This document shows positions 57,943 to 64,000 of a DNA stretch of 64,000 nucleotides, piece by piece. Where the stretch lies: positions 231,777,605 through 231,841,604 of the forward strand of contig JAYESD010000002.1 of NCBI GenBank assembly GCA_036927565.1. The letters run 5' to 3'. Position numbers and translations under genes: made by a program. The notes below the pieces were generated by a model that made no database searches, was not told the DNA's origin, and saw only the letters and a list, made by a program, of their open reading frames with translations. The stretch comes from Tuctoria greenei (lineage: Eukaryota; Streptophyta; Magnoliopsida; Poales; Poaceae). Positions within the stretch are counted from its first letter, which is position 1. Each line of letters begins with the position of its first letter.

Positions 57943-58880
57943 TCGTGTGTAATATGCTAAATATGTGAAAATATGGTCAATTGAGTCAAAAATTGACTTT
58001 CACTTAGATATTTGTGTGATATATGCTCAAATACGTGAAAATATTGCTATTTGAGTGAAGATTTGACTTTCATTAGTCATATGTGCTATGTTTCTCATGT
58101 AGCAGTACTAATGCCTTGTGTTCTATTTCTCATGGAGCACTACTGAATCTAGCGCTTGCTCTGCCCTGACAAATGGGAGACGAGCTCTATGTAAGAACGT
58201 CTTGTATGCCGCTGACACCTCATCCCTGGAGCACGCCGCCACATCGTCCCCTTCCCCAGAGCTCGTCGCCGCCTCAACACTGCTCTCTTGGTCATTGTCA
58301 CGCTACCATGATCGACCTCAACTCCGCCTTGACCCTGACCTCATCCTAGTAAGTTTTTATGTACTGGGTGCTATTAATAAGGTTTGTCGCGTGTTGGTTG
58401 GAGTCAAAATGGTCCGCCCTTGATACTCTGTGGTGGTCAATGTTTAGTATATTGACATGTTAATCGGTCAATGTTTAGTATATTTCCAGAGTACTACGCT
58501 TAGAGTATTACGCTTTGGCTAGTACCTATTATTTTAAAAATAGAAGGTCTTGAGGTGTCTTTTTCCGGAGCTATTGTCTTTACCTGTAGCTTGTGTGATA
58601 GACTTTTTTTGGAGCTATTGTCTTTAACTGTGGGATGTGTCCTTAGTATGGGGGTACAACATTGCTTTGTTGTTCAAATTACTTGTGATTGTTTATTATT
58701 TAATGATTGTTTAGTTCTGTCAGATTGCTTTGGATTGTCCTTACACTTGGTACATAGATCTTTTTCTTATCAAGGTACAAATGACATGAAAGAATTTGCT
58801 CCCTTATGTGACTGTTTGTGTGAATGTGACCAAAATTTGATAATGTTTTATAGGATTTCAGGGAATTTTATTGAATTTGA
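57943..58880. other. Spacer between TNP2 and TNPA-like genes
   Basis: No domain recognised. A Ser/Ala/Leu-rich open frame (58,118-58,423) could be a 5' exon of the TNPA-like gene but has no signature. Confidence 0.5.
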
Positions 58881-58883
58881 AGA

Positions 58884-60191
58884 TGTCTCAGTCGGAGCAA
58901 CAGCAACATATTGAAGAGGAGACTCAACATTAGACTCCTCAACAATTGCAGGCTCAGCAGTAGACTCAGCATGAGCAGGCTGACCAGCAGAGTTAGCAGT
59001 AGACTCATGAAGAGGATGCATCGGTTGGACCACATTCAGAACCTGCCTCTGGTAAAAGAATGAAAAGGTTGCATATGACGTGGTCGATAGATGTCATGAG
59101 TGTTGATGAGGTCAATGACGAAGGCTTACCCCTGGAGAAGAAAGTGAGTACGAGACTGTCCAGGGTTTGTGGTCTAGCTGTCTGGGAAAAGGTGTTGCTA
59201 AACCTGCAGGGATTTGATGAGTTGGTCGAAAATGAAACGGATGAACTCTTCGAAAACTCTATTCAAGGATACGTTCAACATCCAGAACAGAAGAAGCAGG
59301 AGGGCAAGAAGCTAGCTATGAAGATGATCTCTCATGCTTGGAGGACCTACAAATATAATCTTGTGACTTTTTGGAGGAACCAGGAGACCCCCTTCCATAA
59401 GTATAAACACTTGTCAGAAAATGATTGGGCGAGATTTGTTGAAAAGTGTGAATCACAAAACTTATCAAGAACAGTGAATATATGAAGTGGCTCCAATCGC
59501 AAAACGAGCTTGACCACCACCTCGGCGACACCGGTTATGCCAAAAAAAGGAGTTGGGAAGAAGAGGATGAAAGATTGGCTCAACTAGGTCTGGAGATTCC
59601 ATATGATAGTTTCCGTGGACAGCTGAGACCATGTGTGCTCGTTCTAAGCTGAGTGAGTCAGGACAGGTAACATTCTACAACCAGAGAACCTTTGATGTCG
59701 CTCAAAGGACCTTGAGCCTGAGCAGCGAAGACTCAAACGGTGAGAGGGAAAACCATGCCCTAAGCAGGGCTCTACAAACTAAGGAGCAACGAGGTCCTGT
59801 TCGTGGTGTTTCGAGTAAGATGACCTAGAGGGAGGTTTTTTTCCAAACACAAAACTACATATCTGTAGCTAAAAAGAAACTCGGCATCACAGGTTGACGT
59901 GGAAGAGTTGAAAAGATAGATGAGAAGGAAGCTCCTATGATACCTGAAGCCTATACTCGAGGGAGCAGGTATACAATTCCCTAACGCATTATAAAATAAT
60001 GACAAGGAGCGTAGGAGCAGCTTAGATTCTATAGCAGCTGGGGGTGGACAACCACATGAAGATCTTTAGGCACAGGTGTCTGTACCTTCAATTGAGCCGA
60101 ACACAATAGATAACTTTGATCAGCCAACAACATGCAGCCTTATGGTAATGGTCGGAGGAAGCATTCAAATAGAGGTTGGGAGAGGGCTAGT
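58884..60191 (+). pseudogene. TNPA-like (Ptta/En/Spm-type) gene of CACTA D, truncated
   Basis: A Gln-rich N-terminus with four TAG stops (each where a CAG is expected), then KRMKRLHMTWSID near 59,059, EKKVSTRLSRVCGLAVWEKV (59,140-59,195), EGKKLAMKMISHAWRTYKYN (59,302-59,360), CARSKLSESGQVTFYNQRTF (59,631) and later pieces to about 60,190. The middle blocks are typical of grass CACTA second-gene products. The reading ends in RGWERAS immediately before TGAAAGTGCATC at 60,192, where another element seems to have inserted. Confidence 0.7.
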
Positions 60192-60507
60192 TGAAAGTGC
60201 ATCTAGGATCCTTGTGGGTTTCAGATGATTGATGACGACAATTAAGTATCTAATGAGCTCAGTGATCTTAAGCACAGGTGTGGATTCAAGAGGAAACACA
60301 AACCCTCAAAAAGGAAAAGGATAAAAACAGGGATGTCGACTCGAAAAGAAGAAACTAGGGTTTCTAGCGTGTCGAGTTTAGACTAGCCGTATGTGTATGA
60401 GGATTTGTGTGTAAAGTGTATTGAGATCAAGTTGGGAGTTCAAAGCGGTTTAGAGATCAAAACCTATTGAGAGAAGAGAGTTGGAAGTAGTTTGGCAGGT
60501 GTGACCA

Positions 60508-60598
60508 GACTAGTCCGCTCGTGGCCGGCCAAGTCCATTTTCAGCCAGACCAGAAGGGTCTGACTGAGTTCGGACTAGTCCGTATTGGGACGTACTAG
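60508..60598. repeat. Palindrome cluster GGACTAGTCC in element G
   Basis: CAGACTAGTCCG (60,508), CGGACTAGTCCG (about 60,572) and CGTACTAGTCCG (about 60,591), with GGCCGGCCAAGTCC between. Same motif as in the LTR of gypsy A. Confidence 0.8.
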
Positions 60599-61514
60599 TC
60601 CGGGTAGTCATGGAGTGGGTTTTTGGGACTAAGTTGTAAAAGCCCACTTTTTAGAAGAACAAAAAAACAAAAATGCAAACTTAAAAAAAAAATTGAAAGT
60701 GGACTTGGAAATCCAAACTCACATGTATCACGAGCGTTAACCCATGTTCACTACAAATATGGACTTGTTAAAACTTAAAGTCTTAATTGGAATATTCAAC
60801 ATAAAGGATTAACAATTTGAATGTTAATTCAAACTCAAGTTCCAACATCGACTTGAGCAACATCAAGGAGTTTCCAGCTACACTGACGATGTGTAGTACC
60901 TTCAAAAAATTTCATCCTAATCTTTTGTTGTACTGGTGAGAATCATATCAGGGGTGGGGCCACTTATTGCGTGGCCCACTCATTAGTTCTCATCAAGCGT
61001 CGTTTGGTTTCCTCGTCTGCTCGTGCTTATCGGGAACCATCTCGATGTCTGTGCCAAGAAGGCTTCACACACAAGCTAGTCTTTGAGGCCGTCCTTATCG
61101 TCGACCCGGGGAGTACTCACGTGCTCTCTCTACTTCGACTCGTGGCACCAATTAGAAAGTTGGGTCCGTAAAGAATAAAAATCAACTCGTGCGGAGGATA
61201 AAAATCCAAACAAATTTTGAGCTTAAAGTTTGAATTTACAAAATGTAGGGCTTAGAACCCTTAATTGATTAAGGTCAATTATTTAGGATTTCTATTGATT
61301 TTTAGAAAAGAAAATAGATAGAGAATAAAAGCAAAAGCCTAGGGTGGTTTCAAATTCAAATTTGAATTTGAAATTCAATTGAATAAATTCACAAATTTGA
61401 TTCAGAATTTGGATTTTTAATATCTCAAATAACCACCCCCAGGTTACTGTGCTTTGAGATTATTTAGACACGATTTGAATCTGAAAAAAAAAAGAGGAAA
61501 GAGGAAAATATCTA

Positions 61515-62459
61515 TTGGTGGGGCCCATGTGTCAGTCTTATCCTTATAAGAGAAGTGTTCTGTTTGTTCTTCTTTACGTATCTTCCACTCTACATCGACT
61601 TGGTCTGCTCACGTCCGAGCTACGCTCCTCCCGGCCACCTGCGTTGTCGTGCCACTCTCGCTTGCCTCCTCTCCTCTCCCGGCCTAGTCGCCCCAGCCGC
61701 GTCCCCAGCCTCTGCACGCCGCCGTCCAAGCTTCCCTCTGCCGCGCGCGTCTCATCACTCGCGCTCGCACTGCTCGACCATCGCGCCATGGTGTACTCAG
61801 CCGCCGCGCTGCACTCCTCCCTCCCGACCGCCGCAGCGTCGCCTTATGCCGGCCGTCCACTCACCGCCTTCCAACCGCTGCAGCACGGTGCCCAAGCCGG
61901 TAGCGTGCACCTCCCCCGCCGTCCGCCTGTCTCCTGGCCACGGCTCGTCTCCCGGACCCTGCTCCACGGCGCGCCGCTCACCCCGCGCTCGGCTGCCCAC
62001 GGCCCTGTGTTCCTGCTCGCCCCTCGCCCGGTCGCATTTTTGGCCGTAGCTCCCCTCCTGCGTGCCGTTTCCGACGCCCGACAGCGCCCTGCCCCTGTTC
62101 AGTCGCCGGCTTCGCCGCCCCAATGCGCCGCTTCTCCTCCTGCACCCCAGGTGCTCCGCCTCCGTTCCGGCCGCCTCTGCTGCGTCGCGCAGCCGCGCCG
62201 CCCCAGCCCGACGGCTCACGCCGCAACGCCGGCCACATGCCGCCCACAGCCGGCACCACACGGCCGTGCAGTTTTCTTGCACGCGCCTTGCTCGCGCTTC
62301 GCACAAGTTGATGCGCGTCGGCACCCCCAACAGTGCCTGCTTGCCGTGCGCCAGCCTCTCTTCCGCATCACGTCCCCGTCGTTGGCCCAGCTCCCTGTGT
62401 CATTCACCCTTGCCGCTGTCCGTGCCATGGACACACCGCCAGTCTGCTCCTCCCTCTAG
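61515..62459 (+). other. GC-rich open region, coding status doubtful
   Basis: A 314-codon open frame rich in Pro, Ala, Arg, Ser and Leu. The opposite strand (62,330-61,797) and a second plus frame (62,062-62,535) are open too, which points to few A/T stops in GC-rich DNA rather than selection. No domain is seen. It may be the transcribed R/U5 or leader of element G, or a captured exon fragment. Confidence 0.3.
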
Positions 62460-62589
62460 ATTCAGCACGGCGCCCCAGCTTCCGCCCTTTGCATTCAATG
62501 CGACATTTCACGTCGTGGCTATGTCCAGGAAGTAAAGCAAGTTATGGATGAGATGCACAGGATTCGGGAACACGATCTTGACACAATGG

Positions 62590-64000
62590 TATCGAAAACT
62601 AGTCCAAGGTTAGTTCTGATTTTGCAAGATTGATTGGATCAGTGACTGCAGCTAAAGTGTTCTATGAAATGTTTACGAGGGAAGAACCAACTTTGTTGAT
62701 GTTCAGGGCTGGTCTGTGATGCAAGGTTAGAATGATGTTGCAACCGACAAGCCTAAGTGCCAGGATACCATTTGAATGGTGATGAAGCGACGGAATCATG
62801 TGCACACCCAATATTTTCGGCGAAATTCCTACAAGGTGAGCCTTGCCATGAAATGCCTTGCTTGACGCCCCAAAGTCCGTTTGTGGTGACCGCTAATGGT
62901 ACTCATGTGTCGTCAAGCCATACGTCCATTTTCCGCATTGATATCATTCCTTTAGAAATCCCCTAGTTGACCTCCTTTGTCGTTTGTATCACGTTGGCAT
63001 GTCCGTGCGTGCTCATGATGATCCACCATGAGCCGCGTCGACGTCGTAGACCACATGACGTCGTCATGACGCTCCGAGCCGTCATCGTGCCCTGGCATCG
63101 AGATGAAGGATGCTTGTGATGTGTGTGGTGCTGAAACACAATCAAGACTCGTCGAACAGCGGTTGTCAACCCAAATTAGGTTTTAGTCGATGTGAGGGTG
63201 ATCGAATCCTAGGCATAGCCATGGTGCTCGAGAAAATGCCTTCTAGGTCAAACCACAGATGTTGGTGATCACCGATGACCTGTGGTTGGGTAATGCGAGA
63301 ATGTTGCGACCGACAAGGAAAACTAGACCAAAGGGGAACCTTGAATAAGAGTTTCTTGTTCGTGTCCATGATGTTTCCTAACTGTCCACAGAATTGCTTA
63401 ACTAGGTGTGCCGTTTCATCGACGACAGGTTCTTCGAGTCGCTTGCCGACGATCGAGTCGACATCACTAACCTTGTGACTCATAAGGTGGTGTTCGGGAT
63501 TCCTCCCACCACCATGGACAAGTCCGGGTCGATGTGAATGTCAATGATATGATCTTCCCAAGGTGACAAGGCACGTCATCGCGACCTAGTAATGCCTTAT
63601 GTTCGAGTTCCAGAAGTTCACCGAGCTCATCTGGACAATCTTGCAAAGGACACTACAATAGTGTCATGTAAGAACTTGGACGATGTTTACGAAGATAGTC
63701 ATAGCGACTGATTTACCTAAAGGTCCTTTTAACGTGTCTAGGTACTCACGTTAGGTTATCAGTGCTTGTGATGCCGTCTTAAGTCCAAGCAAGGTTGGTC
63801 TCAGTTCACTCCCAAGTGTCGCTAGGCTTCCACGTCGATTCATCCTAATTGTCACTTAGTTAGGTTTACTCCTTAGTGAGTTTGTATAACTTCTTTGGTC
63901 GACTTCAAAGTCGCGACCTTCTTTGTTACACACTCCACTCATACTCAAGCTTCGATGTCCCACCTTGTTTCCGGAGTCATCCTTATACTATTCAGTCCCA
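62590..64000. other. Unassigned sequence, possible interior of element G
   Basis: Short fragments only, for example VVTANGTHVSSSHTSIFRID at about 62,880-62,940, which recalls a retropepsin-type region but lacks an active site. Two stretches near 62,735 and 63,300 share AATGTTGC.ACCGACAAG. No gene can be called. Confidence 0.35.

Larger units (their letters stand above)
53932..60191 (+). mobile_element. CACTA (En/Spm) DNA transposon D, right end not found
   Basis: Left terminus CACTACATATGAAATCC at 53,932, preceded by CAA (53,929-53,931, the expected 3 bp duplication). Subterminal repeats, TNP2 and TNPA-like genes follow in the usual order. Its TNPA-like reading is cut at 60,192 by a putative LTR, so the right terminus would lie after that element, probably beyond the window. 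Confidence 0.85.
60192..64000 (+). mobile_element. Putative LTR retrotransposon G (5' LTR and start of interior)
   Basis: TGAAAGTGCATCTAGGATCC at 60,192 resembles the start of a common grass LTR family. Possible landmarks: palindrome cluster 60,508-60,598; AT-rich stretch with AAATTCAAATTTGAA repeats near 61,350; TATA-like CTTATAAGAG at 61,543; a candidate LTR end and primer site at about 62,585 (ACACAATGGTATCGAAAAC, compare TGGTATCAGAGC). That would give an LTR of about 2.4 kb. The partner LTR is not in the window, so this is tentative. CTAGT at 60,187-60,191 would be the target duplication. Confidence 0.45.

Noticed and set aside
61515..62459. 314-codon frame as a real protein-coding gene
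   Set aside because: The opposite strand and a second plus frame are open over the same GC-rich stretch, no domain is visible and the composition is Pro/Ala/Arg-biased.

Overview
This window reads as a transposon-dense stretch of a grass (Poaceae-like) nuclear genome. Plant-specific transposon lineages (Ty3/gypsy with chromodomain, Tat-type gypsy with two RNase H domains, Ty1/copia, CACTA/En-Spm, FAR1-type MULE, Stowaway-like MITEs), GT-AG introns, a plant-only B3 DNA-binding domain and GC-rich exon-like patches all point to a monocot; the species cannot be fixed from the sequence. I see no tRNA, rRNA, CRISPR array or bacterial gene. Almost every coding region is broken by stops or frameshifts.

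Layout. 1-8,104: right part of a chromodomain gypsy element (A) on the minus strand, with one full 2.8 kb LTR (5,286-8,104), the inner end of the other LTR (1-453), a tRNA-iMet-like primer site and a polypurine tract. 9,600-21,424: a Mutator-like element (F) of about 11.7 kb lying between two (TA)n microsatellites, with convergent genes: a multi-exon FAR1-type transposase (+, 10.07-14.09 kb) and a multi-exon Ulp1-like peptidase gene (-, 15.08-19.6 kb or beyond) that lacks its catalytic His and Cys. A 228 bp MITE with a perfect 10 bp target duplication sits inside it. 23.4-26.9 kb: a CACTA remnant (E) with a Ptta/En-Spm-type gene, a coiled-coil ORF and long subterminal repeat arrays. 27,774-28,990: a solo LTR with a 56 bp minisatellite carrying G-box motifs.

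31.6-51.7 kb is a Russian-doll insertion. A decayed B3 (RAV/NGA-like) gene begins at about 31.6 kb and its C-terminal tail, with a B3-repression-like motif, reappears at 51,480-51,665. Between them lies a copia element (C, 32,166-51,474, target duplication AGTCC), whose 5' LTR is itself interrupted by a 13.1 kb Tat-type gypsy element (B, 32,518-45,595, target duplication AATGC). Element B carries gag-pol on the minus strand and an antisense accessory ORF of 3.5 kb with a 'putative gypsy type transposon' domain, an apparent intron, an Ala/Pro/Glu repeat and a long coiled coil.

53.8-64 kb: a copia gag scrap is interrupted by a CACTA element (D, from 53,932, left duplication CAA) with degraded TNP2 and TNPA genes; the TNPA gene is in turn interrupted at 60,192 by what looks like another LTR element (G), which runs to or beyond the window end. 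The palindrome GGACTAGTCC recurs as clusters in the upstream part of the LTRs of A and G. The recurring theme is regulatory repeat arrays in LTR U3 regions and subterminal arrays in DNA transposons, inside a record of sequential nested insertions.
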